From NCBI RefSeq assembly GCF_001510715.1, contig NZ_LMTJ01000017.1, positions 1-50,886 of the forward strand: 50,886 bases of DNA, written 5' to 3'. Under the pieces are notes generated by a model, which was not told where the DNA came from, ran no database searches, and saw nothing but the letters and a program-made list of their open reading frames with translations. The DNA is from Bacillus sp. FJAT-29814. GTDB lineage: Bacteria > Bacillota > Bacilli > Bacillales > Cytobacillaceae. The position numbers and the translations under genes are program-made. Shown in pieces: positions 40,492 to 48,569 of this stretch; the stretch's first letter is position 1, and each line of letters starts with the position of its first letter.

Positions 40492-42462
40492 CTATTTCAC
40501 TTTTGATCCGTTCGGAAGCGATTGGTCCACTGTTGCCACAGAAAGCTTACCGTCTTTTGAACCGGCAAGGATCATTCCTTGCGACAATTCGCCGCGAAGC
40601 TTAACCGGCTTGAGGTTTGTAATACAGATGAGTTTGCGGCCAACCAGCTCCTCCGGCTTATAGTATTGGGCAATCCCGGACACTACCTGACGTCTCTCGT
40701 AACCAAGATCAAGCTGCAGCTTTAACAATTTATCTGCTTTCTTGACCGGCTCACACTCAATGACCTCAGCCACCCGCAAATCAATTTTCATGAAATCATC
40801 AATGGAAATTTCCGCGAGTTCCTCTGGTTTTTCATCCTGCTTTTCTTCCACTGCCGGCGTTTCCACTGGAGCGCTGCCCCCTTGCATTTTTGTTTTAATA
40901 AACTCTACCTCATCAGCAATTTCTAATCTCGGGAACAGCGGTGCAGCTTTTTCCACCTTTGTTCCGCTTGGAATCGCACCAAAGGTTTCTAGGCTTTCCC
41001 AAGTCTTTAGTGCTTCATCCTGAATCCCTAATTGTTGAAAAATCCCATTTGGTGTTCTTGTTAGGAATGGCTTCAGCAGAATTGCAATCCGTCGCAGCGA
41101 TTCAGCCAAATGTACCATCACACTGGCTAATTCAGCTTTACGTGCCTCATCCTTGGCCAACGTCCATGGCTGTGTTTCATCAATATACTTATTTGTGCGG
41201 CTAATCAACTGCCAAATCGCGGTCAAGGCAACGGAAAATTCCATTTTCTCCATTGCTTCCTCATACTTTGTGATGGTTTCCTGATTTACCGCAAGGAGCG
41301 ATTCATCAAATCCACCGACTGAACCTGCATAATCGGGAATCACGCCGGCAAAATACTTTTCAATCATTGCAACAGTACGGTTTAATAGGTTTCCGAGGTC
41401 ATTAGCAAGGTCAAAATTGATTCTTTCGACAAATCCTTCAGGAGTGAACACGCCGTCGGCCCCAAATGGCACTTCTCTTAATAAATAGTAGCGCAAGGCA
41501 TCCAAGCCATAACGGTCGATTAACGTTACCGGGTCAACCACGTTGCCCTTGGATTTCGACATTTTCCCATCCTTCATCAACAGCCAGCCGTGAGCAAACA
41601 CTTTCTTTGGCAGCGGCACATCGAGAGCCATTAACATAATCGGCCAATAAATGGTGTGGAAGCGAACGATTTCCTTCCCCACCAGATGAACATCTGCCGG
41701 CCAGTATTTTAAATAGTTGGAGTCATCCTCCGTACCGTACCCAAGGGCCGTAATATAATTGGATAATGCGTCAATCCACACATAGATGACGTGCTTCGGA
41801 TCTCCCGGCACCTTGATTCCCCAGTCAAAAGTTGTCCGGGATACAGCCAAATCTTCCAGTCCCGGCTTAATAAAGTTATTGATCATCTCATTTTTGCGTG
41901 ATTCGGGTTGAATGAATTCAGGATTTCCCTCGTAATATTGCAGGAGACGATCAACATATTTACTCATTTTGAAGAAATAGGACTCTTCTTTTACCTTTTC
42001 TACCGGGCGGCCGCAATCGGGGCAATTTCCATCAACAAGCTGGCGGTCGGTATAAAACGATTCACATGGCGTACAATACCAGCCTTCATACTGATCAAGA
42101 TAAATATCACCCTGCTCCAGAAGCCTCGCAAAGATTTTTTCAACAACGTGTTTATGTCTGTCCTCGGTAGTCCGAATAAAATCGTCATAGGAAATCTCCA
42201 GCTTGTTCCAAAGTTCCTTGATTCCCGAGACAATTTCATCGACGTAGGCTTGAGGCGTTACCCCTTTTTCTTCTGCTTTGCGCTGAATTTTTTGCCCATG
42301 CTCGTCCGTTCCTGTTAAGTAGCGGACATCAAACCCGCGCATTCGCTTATATCGGGCCATCGCATCGCCTGCCACGGTTGTATATGCATGTCCAATATGT
42401 AAATTTCCACTAGGATAATAAATCGGTGTGGTAATGTAAAAAGTTTTAGCGTTTTCTGCCAT
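40492..42462 (-). CDS. metS: methionyl-tRNA synthetase
   Basis: Class I synthetase charging tRNA-Met in the cytoplasm. The 656 residues contain the HIGH motif NLHIGHAYTT (about 20-29), the KMSKS motif DGKMSKSKGNVVD (about 298-310), an anticodon-binding helical domain, and a C-terminal Trbp111/EMAP domain for dimerisation (IDLRVAEVIECEPVKKADKL, from about 555). The connective-peptide zinc site has CTPC (about 127-130) and CPDC (about 145-148), a complete four-Cys site. I chose ATG at 42462, 7 nt after GGGAGGG; the frame extends to 42492. A candidate promoter is at 42544-42572. Confidence 0.97.
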   Translation of the reverse strand: MAENAKTFYITTPIYYPSGNLHIGHAYTTVAGDAMARYKRMRGFDVRYLTGTDEHGQKIQRKAEEKGVTPQAYVDEIVSGIKELWNKLEISYDDFIRTTEDRHKHVVEKIFARLLEQGDIYLDQYEGWYCTPCESFYTDRQLVDGNCPDCGRPVEKVKEESYFFKMSKYVDRLLQYYEGNPEFIQPESRKNEMINNFIKPGLEDLAVSRTTFDWGIKVPGDPKHVIYVWIDALSNYITALGYGTEDDSNYLKYWPADVHLVGKEIVRFHTIYWPIMLMALDVPLPKKVFAHGWLLMKDGKMSKSKGNVVDPVTLIDRYGLDALRYYLLREVPFGADGVFTPEGFVERINFDLANDLGNLLNRTVAMIEKYFAGVIPDYAGSVGGFDESLLAVNQETITKYEEAMEKMEFSVALTAIWQLISRTNKYIDETQPWTLAKDEARKAELASVMVHLAESLRRIAILLKPFLTRTPNGIFQQLGIQDEALKTWESLETFGAIPSGTKVEKAAPLFPRLEIADEVEFIKTKMQGGSAPVETPAVEEKQDEKPEELAEISIDDFMKIDLRVAEVIECEPVKKADKLLKLQLDLGYERRQVVSGIAQYYKPEELVGRKLICITNLKPVKLRGELSQGMILAGSKDGKLSVATVDQSLPNGSKVK

Positions 42463-42543
42463 CTTTAAGCCCTCCCTTAAGGCAATTCGCAAGCAATCCC
42501 ACCTAAACAGTATTGCCTGTTTTTTTCCCTTCTATATCATCAA

Positions 42544-42572
42544 AATATACCTAAAATTGCGATTAAGTGCAA
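42544..42572 (-). promoter_or_regulatory. candidate sigma-A promoter for metS
   Basis: On the minus strand: TTGCAC (42572-42567), 17-bp spacer, TATATT (42549-42544). The elements are identical to those of the rRNA P1 promoter at the left end of the window. Confidence 0.6.
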
Positions 42573-42686
42573 GAAACCACCTTTTTCGGGTTCCAGTTTT
42601 TAAAAATTTTTACCTTTTACACCCATAAATGACAATCATCTCTCGAACTATATTGTTGGATAAAAACAAATATCGATGTAGAAATT

Positions 42687-42693
42687 TGTCGAA
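42687..42693 (+). promoter_or_regulatory. isolated perfect 0A box
   Basis: TGTCGAA, a complete Spo0A-box match, between the metS promoter and the abrB promoter, about 150 bp upstream of the abrB -35. The flanking GCCGACA could be a degenerate box on the other strand. Confidence 0.4.
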
Positions 42694-42838
42694 TCTGCCG
42701 ACAAAACCTTGATTTAATAGGTTAACATTACAATAATATTAAAAACCTGTTTTTATTGGGATTTTATGAAGAAAACGCTATCTAATCAGTATTTTAGTCC
42801 CAGGAAAAAATTATCAACTATTTTCCAAAATAAAATAA

Positions 42839-42867
42839 TTGACGAATATGGGAAAGGCTGGTATTAT
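42839..42867 (+). promoter_or_regulatory. sigma-A promoter of abrB
   Basis: TTGACG (42839-42844), 17-bp spacer, TATTAT (42862-42867). A second -10-like TATAAT at 42901-42906 could mark a second start point, as B. subtilis abrB has two. Confidence 0.75.
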
Positions 42868-42882
42868 TAGGATTAAGAAATT

Positions 42883-42899
42883 TGTCGAATAATGGCGAA
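42883..42899 (+). promoter_or_regulatory. tandem 0A boxes controlling abrB
   Basis: TGTCGAA (42883-42889) and TGGCGAA (42893-42899), separated by 3 bp and just downstream of the predicted start point. The B. subtilis abrB promoter has the same tandem arrangement, where Spo0A-P binding represses abrB. Confidence 0.88.
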
Positions 42900-42945
42900 T
42901 TATAATAGAGATATAGAAAGCTAATTTATGAGAGGAGATTTTAAA

Positions 42946-43230
42946 ATGAAATCTACTGGTATTGTTCGTAAAGTTGATGAATTAGGACGTGTGGTTATTC
43001 CGATTGAATTAAGACGTACACTTGGAATCGCTGAGAAAGATGCGCTTGAAATCTATGTTGATGACGATCGCATTATCCTAAAAAAATATAAGCCAAATAT
43101 GACTTGCGCTATCACTGGCGAAGTTTCTGATGATAACTTGGCACTTGCAGGCGGGAAATTAATTCTTAGCCGTGAAGGTGCAGAGCAATTAATCAAGGAA
43201 ATCCAAAGCAATTTTGAAACTGCAAAGTAA
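42946..43230 (+). CDS. abrB: transition state regulator AbrB
   Basis: Global DNA-binding repressor of post-exponential genes, itself repressed by Spo0A-P. The 94 residues start MKSTGIVRKVDELGRVVIPI, the swapped-hairpin AbrB fold, with Arg residues in the DNA-binding face (RRTLGIAEKDALEIYV), and a C-terminal multimerisation region (LALAGGKLILSREGAEQLIK). ATG at 42946 has GAGAGGAG 8 nt upstream; the frame extends to 42928. It is the only protein gene on the plus strand, divergent from metS and convergent with rsmI, as in B. subtilis. Confidence 0.98.
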   Translation: MKSTGIVRKVDELGRVVIPIELRRTLGIAEKDALEIYVDDDRIILKKYKPNMTCAITGEVSDDNLALAGGKLILSREGAEQLIKEIQSNFETAK

Positions 43231-43243
43231 TGATAGATATATG

Positions 43244-43276
43244 AAAAAAAGAGGGCTCTCGGAGTCCTCTTTTTTT
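43244..43276. terminator. bidirectional terminator between abrB and rsmI
   Basis: Stem GAGGGCTC/GAGTCCTC (one G-U) with a 3-nt loop, flanked by seven A on the left and seven T on the right, so it works on both strands. It ends abrB and rsmI, which converge here. Confidence 0.9.
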
Positions 43277-43278
43277 GG

Positions 43279-44151
43279 CTAATCAATATGGTATGCCTGG
43301 TATACATCACGTTTATTGAGGCCCCGGTCTTTGGCGGTTTGTTTGATGGCGTCTTTTGAGGCCATATTCTTTTCGTAAATATAATGGGCAACATGTTCTT
43401 CCACCGTCATCGGAGTCCACCAGTTTTCGGTGTCCTCGGCCTTGGCCTCGCCTCCTTCAACAATGAGGCAAAACTCACCGCGGATTTCCTCCTGACTTGC
43501 CCATAAAACCGCCTCCTCAAGACTGCATCTGATAAACTCTTCAAATTTCTTTGTCAATTCCCGGCACAACGCAATCCTGCGGTTCCCTAGTACCTCTGCC
43601 ATCAAGGTCAAGGTTTCCTTCAGGCGATGGGGCGATTCATAAAAAATCATCGTCGCGGTTTGATGCTTCAATCCATCCAACTCTTCACGCTTATCCTTTT
43701 TATTACGGTGGAGGAAGCCGTAAAAATAAAACGGCTGACAAACAAGGCCAGAGGCAATTAAGGATGTCAGTGCCGCATTGGCTCCGGGCAGCGGAACTAC
43801 TGTTAACTGCTCTTGAATCGCCTGGGAAACAAGCTCATACCCGGGATCTGAGATCGCCGGTGTCCCGGCATCGCTGACCAAGGCAATTTTTTGTCCATCC
43901 CGCAGTTTTTGTAGTAGTTTTTCCCCGCTGCTCGCTTTATTATGTTCATGATAGCTGACAATAGGATTGTCAATTTCAAAGTAATTTAACAGCTTTTTGG
44001 TGTTCCTAGTGTCCTCAGCAGCAATCAGGTCGGCTTCCTTCAAGATTCGGACCGCCCGGAAGCTCATATCCTCCAAATTGCCAATCGGCGTCGGGACAAG
44101 ATAAAGAATCCCCTTCTGTTCCTCATTCTCAAAGCTCTTTTGCTGCCACAT
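43279..44151 (-). CDS. rsmI: 16S rRNA (cytidine-2'-O)-methyltransferase RsmI
   Basis: Methylates the ribose of C1402 in 16S rRNA. The 290-residue protein is a tetrapyrrole methylase-fold enzyme: LYLVPTPIGNLEDMSFRAVR (about 16-35), AAEDTRNTKKLLNYF, the RsmI family loop VSDAGTPAISDPGYELV (about 91-107) and VVPLPGANAALTSLIASGL. Several ATGs are in a row; I chose 44151, 6 nt after AAGGTG, which gives the N-terminus MWQQKSFENEEQKG as in B. subtilis YabC. It overlaps the 3' end of yazA by 23 bp. Confidence 0.93.
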   Translation of the reverse strand: MWQQKSFENEEQKGILYLVPTPIGNLEDMSFRAVRILKEADLIAAEDTRNTKKLLNYFEIDNPIVSYHEHNKASSGEKLLQKLRDGQKIALVSDAGTPAISDPGYELVSQAIQEQLTVVPLPGANAALTSLIASGLVCQPFYFYGFLHRNKKDKREELDGLKHQTATMIFYESPHRLKETLTLMAEVLGNRRIALCRELTKKFEEFIRCSLEEAVLWASQEEIRGEFCLIVEGGEAKAEDTENWWTPMTVEEHVAHYIYEKNMASKDAIKQTAKDRGLNKRDVYQAYHID

Positions 44152-44416
44152 CATCATCACCTTTTTCCATTGCAATAAATTCCAGCTTCTGCTTGCGGGG
44201 TAGCCGCTTGAAATGGTACTCCGCACTCATCGCTTCGCTTTTGTTATCATAGCTTTTATAATAGGTCAGTTTAACCGGGCCTCTGCCCCGTGTATACTTG
44301 GCACCCTTGCCTTCATTATGCAGCTTGATTCTTCGGTCGAGATTATTTGTGTAGCCGCCGTAAAGGCTGCCGTCTGCACAGGTCAATACATAGAAAAAAT
44401 GTCCGCTACTCTCCAT
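44129..44416 (-). CDS. yazA: GIY-YIG nuclease-family protein YazA
   Basis: A 95-residue member of the UPF0213/UvrC-N-like GIY-YIG family. The core is FFYVLTCADGSLYGGYTNNLDRRI: here the signature reads FYV...YGGYT, followed by the catalytic Arg in LDRRIKLHNEGKGAKYTRGR and the Glu in SEAMSAEYHFKRLPR. A function in nucleic acid processing is likely, but the substrate is unknown. I chose ATG at 44416, which overlaps the trmN6 stop by 11 bp; the frame extends to 44467. Order trmN6-yazA-rsmI is conserved in Bacillus. Confidence 0.9.
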   Translation of the reverse strand: MESSGHFFYVLTCADGSLYGGYTNNLDRRIKLHNEGKGAKYTRGRGPVKLTYYKSYDNKSEAMSAEYHFKRLPRKQKLEFIAMEKGDDDVAAKEL

Positions 44417-45146
44417 ATAAAATCTCTCTGATCTGTTTTGTATATTCATCATCTTCATTATAGACAATGATCGGTGGAAGAATCTTTATATCCGGATTAC
44501 CGTCCTTGATCGCCTCAACCAATATCGTATTGGCTTCCTTCCCAAGTTTTGGGTAAACAAATTGAATGCGCTTAGGTTCTAGCCGGTACTGGCGCATTAA
44601 CGTGATGATATCGAGCAACCTGCCTGGACGGTGGACAAAGGCGACCTTGCCCCCCTGTCTCACTAAATCACCGGAAGCCTTGATGGCATCCTCCAGTGTA
44701 CAGAGAATTTCATGCCGGGCAATGGCCAGATGTTCATTTGGATTCATTTCGCTTTTTTCCGGCGTTTTAAAGTAAGGTGGATTGCAGGTGACCACATCAA
44801 ACTTGCCATACCCTAACCTTTTAGGCATCTCTTTAATGTCTCCATGGATCATCATCAGGCGGTTTTCCAGCCCATTGTATTCAATGCTGCGAACAGCCAT
44901 ATCGTAAAGTCGTTCCTGGATTTCGACTCCAGTAATATTTCCTTTTGTCCTTGCACTTAAAAATAACGGAATGACCCCATTTCCGCTGCACAGGTCGATT
45001 AAATTGCCTTTTTGAATTGGAACATAAACAAACCTTGCCAGCAAAACGGCATCAAGCGAAAAAGCAAACACAGACGGGCTCTGGATAATCCGCAAATTTT
45101 CCGCCAGTAGGTAATCAAGCCGCTCATCACCCTTCAAGTTGACCAC
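44406..45146 (-). CDS. trmN6: tRNA1(Val) adenine-N6 methyltransferase-like protein (YabB)
   Basis: SAM-dependent methyltransferase of the TrmN6/YfiC family, modifying A37 of a tRNA-Val in E. coli; the target here is inferred. The 246 residues contain motif I NLIDLCSGNGVIPLFL (about 48-63) and the N6-adenine catalytic motif NPPY in DVVTCNPPYFKT (about 119-122), characteristic of base N-methyltransferases. The start is GTG at 45146 with GGAG 5 nt upstream. A terminator lies between it and yabA. Confidence 0.92.
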   Translation of the reverse strand: MVNLKGDERLDYLLAENLRIIQSPSVFAFSLDAVLLARFVYVPIQKGNLIDLCSGNGVIPLFLSARTKGNITGVEIQERLYDMAVRSIEYNGLENRLMMIHGDIKEMPKRLGYGKFDVVTCNPPYFKTPEKSEMNPNEHLAIARHEILCTLEDAIKASGDLVRQGGKVAFVHRPGRLLDIITLMRQYRLEPKRIQFVYPKLGKEANTILVEAIKDGNPDIKILPPIIVYNEDDEYTKQIREILYGE

Positions 45147-45175
45147 TATTGCTCCGCCCCTTTACCAATATGTAT

Positions 45176-45205
45176 GAAAATGGAGGCTGACGTCATCAGC
45201 CTCCT
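45176..45205 (-). terminator. terminator after yabA
   Basis: Perfect 9-bp stem GGAGGCTGA/TCAGCCTCC with a 5-nt loop, followed on the minus strand by ATTTTCAT. The T-tract is short, so partial read-through into trmN6 is likely; I found no clear separate promoter for trmN6. Confidence 0.75.
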
Positions 45206-45209
45206 CAGA

Positions 45210-45593
45210 TTATTTTTTATTTAGAAAAGATAAACAAAATAAACAATCGCCTTCCTTGCGCAAGCTTCCGAAATGCAGATTGCAAATATGGAAACCTTCA
45301 TGATACAGGCGGGCTAAATTGTCATAGCCTTCGCCGACATCAAACGGTTTGGCGCCAGGAGCTTGACTTGTGGTTTCCCCGGTGCCTTGCCCAAGTTTTT
45401 TCTTGCCATCCTTCCTGTCTACTTCCGTGGTTACATCTAAACGGCGCCTTAAATGTTCATTTTCCAACTTTAAACTATGATTTTCTTCTAGTATTTCGGC
45501 TAAATGCTCCTTTAATTCCCCGAGCTGTTGGTAAAGATGGCCAATTTGTGTTTCCATATTACTTACTGATTCAAATATTTCTTTTTTATCCAC
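45210..45593 (-). CDS. yabA: replication initiation control protein YabA
   Basis: Negative regulator of DnaA that also binds the DnaN clamp. The 127 residues have an N-terminal leucine-zipper coiled coil (about 5-62: IFESVSNMETQIGHLYQQLG and LKLENEHLRRRLD) for tetramer formation, a polar linker, and a C-terminal zinc-binding domain with GFHICNLHFGSLRKEGDCLF (about 102-121: Cys-X-X-His and Cys-X-X-Cys). I chose GTG at 45593, 6 nt after AGAGGTG, which starts the protein as in B. subtilis; GTG at 45602 is possible. Confidence 0.95.
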   Translation of the reverse strand: MDKKEIFESVSNMETQIGHLYQQLGELKEHLAEILEENHSLKLENEHLRRRLDVTTEVDRKDGKKKLGQGTGETTSQAPGAKPFDVGEGYDNLARLYHEGFHICNLHFGSLRKEGDCLFCLSFLNKK

Positions 45594-45605
45594 GTCTAAC
45601 ACCTC

Positions 45606-46433
45606 TTAATCTGTGGATTGGATCGAAAAGGCACCTTCTTTAATGATTTCATCCAAAGTATACTCCAGAACCCGCTCTTGTCCTACTAGTTCCACTTGCA
45701 GAACACGCTCCAAAATATTTAAGCCCACTACTTTTCCCATCCCATTTGGTGTTTCGAGTATCTCTCCCAAATCAGGCAGCTGTTCTTTGGCAGATTCATA
45801 TTCATCATTTTCATACTTTAAGCAACACATCAGCCTGCCGCATAAACCAGAGATTTTCGTAGGGTTAAGCGATAAATTTTGGTCCTTCGCCATTTTGATT
45901 GAAACCGGGTCAAAGTCACCCAAAAACGTGGAGCAGCATAGCATTCTCCCACATGGGCCGATACCACCGAGCATTTTTGCCTCATCGCGGACACCGATTT
46001 GCCGCAACTCAATCCTCGTGCGGAAAATCGCCGCCAGATCCTTTACAAGCTCGCGAAAATCCACCCTTCCGTCCGCTGTAAAGTAGAAGATTATTTTATT
46101 TCGATCAAATGTATACTCAACATCCACCAGTTTCATATCCAGTTGATGTTCTATTACTTTTTCATTGCATACTTCATATGCTTCCCGGGCCGCCTGCTTA
46201 TTTTCCTCAACAATCATCCGATCCTTTGGATCCGCAATTCTTACAACCTTTTTTAACGGCAGGACAACATCGTTCTCGGCTACCTGTTTTTTGGCAACCA
46301 CAGCTCTGCCGTATTCCACGCCGCGAACGGTTTCGACAATGACAAAGTCATCCTTTTGAACTGGGAGGTCTCCGGGATCGAAATAATAGATTTTCCCCGC
46401 TTTTTTAAAGCGTACTCCTACAACATCATACAA
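45606..46433 (-). CDS. ricT: RicT (YaaT), subunit of the RicAFT complex
   Basis: PSP1-family protein that joins RicA and RicF in a [4Fe-4S]-containing complex controlling RNase Y activity, sporulation, competence and biofilms. The 275 residues carry the cysteines GPCGRMLCCSTFLGD (about 156-170) and SGLCGRLMCCLKYENDEYE (about 187-205). I chose TTG at 46433, giving a protein aligned with the B. subtilis start; another TTG at 46439 lies only 4 nt from the AGGAGG. It is coupled closely to holB. Confidence 0.94.
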   Translation of the reverse strand: MYDVVGVRFKKAGKIYYFDPGDLPVQKDDFVIVETVRGVEYGRAVVAKKQVAENDVVLPLKKVVRIADPKDRMIVEENKQAAREAYEVCNEKVIEHQLDMKLVDVEYTFDRNKIIFYFTADGRVDFRELVKDLAAIFRTRIELRQIGVRDEAKMLGGIGPCGRMLCCSTFLGDFDPVSIKMAKDQNLSLNPTKISGLCGRLMCCLKYENDEYESAKEQLPDLGEILETPNGMGKVVGLNILERVLQVELVGQERVLEYTLDEIIKEGAFSIQSTD

Positions 46434-46435
46434 AT

Positions 46436-47434
46436 TCAAGATCCCTCCTGCAATTTTAACACAAGCTGTTCCATCATCAGCTGAGGATTCATGTTCGCTG
46501 AAAGCTTCTTGTTTGCGTCAAGAATAGCTGACATTTGAGCCGTTAGGCGCCGTCCGGATGTTCGTAACGCAAATTGCTTTAACCGATCGCTCTCTCCCTT
46601 AAAAACAATTTGCTCCTCTTTATCCAGTTGAATATATAGTAAATCTTTAAAAATAAGAAGTAATAGATCTAAACCACGATATTGCTGTTCTTTCTCTTTA
46701 AAATGTTGGAACCATTCCGTCTGAAGCATGACCAACGCCTCAAGATGATTCTTTTCCAACACCTCATATAATTTTACCACTATTTTTTGGGCTTGTGCAA
46801 ACCATTCATCGACATTTAATACGAGCGCTTCATCGAGACTGTTGGTCAATTGCGCCAAGAGTGGCGCCTTCTTCGGCTCCACACCGTTCTCAATTAATTG
46901 TTTTACCAATATTTGTGGCGGGAGCGGCTGAAACGACAAAGTTTGACATCTTGATAGAATGGTCGGCAGCATCTGCTGCGGCTGCTCGGTCAATAAAAAA
47001 GCTGTTGTTTCCGCATTAGGTTCCTCCAAGAACTTTAGCAAACTGTTGGAGGCACTTATGCTCATTTTATCAGCATGAACCAGCAGGTAAACCTTACGTA
47101 AAGATTCTACGCCTTTTTTGGAAAACTCCGCCTGCAGAGCACGAATTTGATCCACCTTGATGGATTGCCCGTCAGGCTCGACAAGATGGACGTCTGGATG
47201 ATTCCCGCTTTGAATCCGCCGGCAATTATGGCATGCTTCGCACGGTTTATAGCCGTCGATTCGAGATTGGCAAAACAGGGCGCGTGTGAGCAATAACGCT
47301 ATTTCCTTTTTGCCAGTCCCTCTTTGCCCTTCAAAAAGGTAAGCATGGGCCACTCGATTTTTTACTATACTATTTTTTAACATCCGGAGAACAGCCGGCT
47401 GTAGCTCCTCAAGTTGATCCCATGTTTTAACCAC
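46436..47434 (-). CDS. holB: DNA polymerase III subunit delta'
   Basis: Clamp-loader subunit. The 332 residues are an AAA+ protein with HAYLFEGQRGTGKKEIALLL (about 29-48; Walker A-like GQRGTGKKE), a zinc site CEACHNC (about 65-71) plus the preceding Cys (FCQSR), sensor 1 region LLKFLEEPNAETTAFLLTEQ and SRC motif ILSRCQTLSF (SRCxxL). Start is GTG at 47434. It follows darA by 25 nt; B. subtilis has yaaR in between. Confidence 0.95.
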   Translation of the reverse strand: MVKTWDQLEELQPAVLRMLKNSIVKNRVAHAYLFEGQRGTGKKEIALLLTRALFCQSRIDGYKPCEACHNCRRIQSGNHPDVHLVEPDGQSIKVDQIRALQAEFSKKGVESLRKVYLLVHADKMSISASNSLLKFLEEPNAETTAFLLTEQPQQMLPTILSRCQTLSFQPLPPQILVKQLIENGVEPKKAPLLAQLTNSLDEALVLNVDEWFAQAQKIVVKLYEVLEKNHLEALVMLQTEWFQHFKEKEQQYRGLDLLLLIFKDLLYIQLDKEEQIVFKGESDRLKQFALRTSGRRLTAQMSAILDANKKLSANMNPQLMMEQLVLKLQEGS

Positions 47435-47459
47435 GAATTATCACTCACTAACCTTTATT

Positions 47460-47789
47460 TTAAAAATGCAAAAACTGCTCAATTGGCAATACGAAGACGG
47501 TTGCTCCCCCAACTTCTACCTCGACAGGATAGGGGACGTAGGAGTCAGCGTTTCCGCCCATTGGCGATACAGGGGAAACCAGCTGTTCGCGGGCCCTGCA
47601 GTTGTCCTTGATGATTTGAAGGGCTCGGTCGACGCGAATGTCCTCAGTACCGATAATGAATGTGGTATTCCCCGATTTGAGAAACCCTCCTGTACTAGCC
47701 AGCTTCGTTGCCCGAAAATTATTTTCCACCAATGCCTTTGATAAACGGTTGCTATCCTGGTCTTGAACTACAGCGATAATTAACTTCAT
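47460..47789 (-). CDS. darA: c-di-AMP-binding PII-like protein DarA (YaaQ)
   Basis: Trimeric PII-like receptor of cyclic di-AMP; downstream partners are still unclear. The 109 residues equal the B. subtilis length: MKLIIAVVQDQDSNRLSKAL at the start, TRKL-like RATKLASTGGFLKSGNTTFI (about 27-46, ligand-binding Gly-rich loop) and PVEVEVGGATVFVLPIEQF near the end. I chose ATG at 47789, 5 nt after GGTGG; the frame extends to 47798. It has its own extended -10 promoter. Confidence 0.95.
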   Translation of the reverse strand: MKLIIAVVQDQDSNRLSKALVENNFRATKLASTGGFLKSGNTTFIIGTEDIRVDRALQIIKDNCRAREQLVSPVSPMGGNADSYVPYPVEVEVGGATVFVLPIEQFLHF

Positions 47790-47839
47790 CAAAACCACCC
47801 TCTCCTTCGAGTTTTTCCGGTACTATAGTGTTTTTCTAT

Positions 47840-47848
47840 ATTATAACA
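47840..47848 (-). promoter_or_regulatory. extended -10 promoter of darA
   Basis: TGTTATAAT on the minus strand, a TGn-TATAAT extended -10 element; no strong -35 at 17 bp. It lies between the tmk terminator and darA, where a promoter is needed. Confidence 0.6.
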
Positions 47849-47898
47849 GTTTCTTGGCTTACGTTCATTTGCAATAACTAGAAGATAGTTATTTTTAT

Positions 47899-47929
47899 AA
47901 AAAAAAGCCCTACAACGCAGGCTTTTTTT
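47899..47929 (-). terminator. terminator after tmk (contains the stop codon)
   Basis: Stem of A-run plus GCC pairing with GGC plus T-run (10 bp) around a 10-nt loop. The tmk stop TAG (47912-47910) is in the loop. Confidence 0.75.
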
Positions 47930-48542
47930 CGGCTAATTTTGTTTGAACCAGCTCCAGGGTTCTTTCAAAAACCTCATCGATTGCTCCTGAAGCATCTATT
48001 TTAACGATTCGGTCCGGAAACCTTTCCATTAGAATATGATACCCTTCTCTCACTTTTTGATGAAACTCTAGCTTTTCCAGGTCCAGGCGATTGATTTCTC
48101 TGCCTTTATTTTTATTGATGCGCTGCAGCCCCATCTCAGGTTCAATATCAAAATAGACTGTCAGCTCAGGCAGCATATTCTCTATCGCGAATTGATTGAT
48201 CGACCAGACCTCTTCAATCCCTAATCCGCGGGCATAGCCCTGGTATGCCAATGAACTATCAACAAACCGGTCACACAGGACAATTTTCCCCTCTTCCAAG
48301 GCGGGCTTGACCCGCTCGGCCAAATGCTGCCGTCTGGCGGCGGCATAAAGCAATGCTTCTGTGCGAGGGTCCATTGCTGTATTTTCCTTGGCTAGAATCA
48401 CCCGACGGATTTGCTCGGCAATATCAATGCCGCCCGGCTCTCTTGTCACCAGGACATTTTGCAGTCGCTCCGCTACCATGCCAAGGATGGTCGTTTTCCC
48501 TGCACCATCCGGCCCTTCAAATGTAATAAATACTCCGTTCAT
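47910..48542 (-). CDS. tmk: thymidylate kinase
   Basis: Phosphorylates dTMP to dTDP. The 210 residues start MNGVFITFEGPDGAGKTTIL with Walker A GPDGAGKTT (about 9-17), then the DRX motif VLCDRFVDSSLAYQG (about 90-104; substrate binding) and the TREPGG motif (about 34-39). I chose ATG at 48542, 8 nt after GGAGG; the frame runs to 48566. It follows yaaO by 27 nt, as in B. subtilis. Confidence 0.97.
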   Translation of the reverse strand: MNGVFITFEGPDGAGKTTILGMVAERLQNVLVTREPGGIDIAEQIRRVILAKENTAMDPRTEALLYAAARRQHLAERVKPALEEGKIVLCDRFVDSSLAYQGYARGLGIEEVWSINQFAIENMLPELTVYFDIEPEMGLQRINKNKGREINRLDLEKLEFHQKVREGYHILMERFPDRIVKIDASGAIDEVFERTLELVQTKLAEKKPAL

Positions 48543-48569
48543 TTTATGTACCTCCAAATCTGTCATTTC

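Larger units (their letters stand above)
42463..42945. other. intergenic region between metS and abrB
   Basis: About 480 bp without a gene. It holds the metS promoter on the minus strand, the abrB promoter and tandem 0A boxes on the plus strand, and a third perfect 0A box between them at 42687-42693. The central part is A/T-rich and shows no T-box motif (no AGGGTGG...ACCGCG). Confidence 0.7.

Noticed and set aside
42463..42945. T-box or other riboswitch in front of metS
   Set aside because: No T-box sequence (AGGGTGG...ACCGCG) or terminator/antiterminator pair is present in the leader.
45613..46086. 157-codon open frame opposite ricT
   Set aside because: The minus-strand protein is a clear, full RicT; the opposite frame has no recognisable domain or Shine-Dalgarno sequence.
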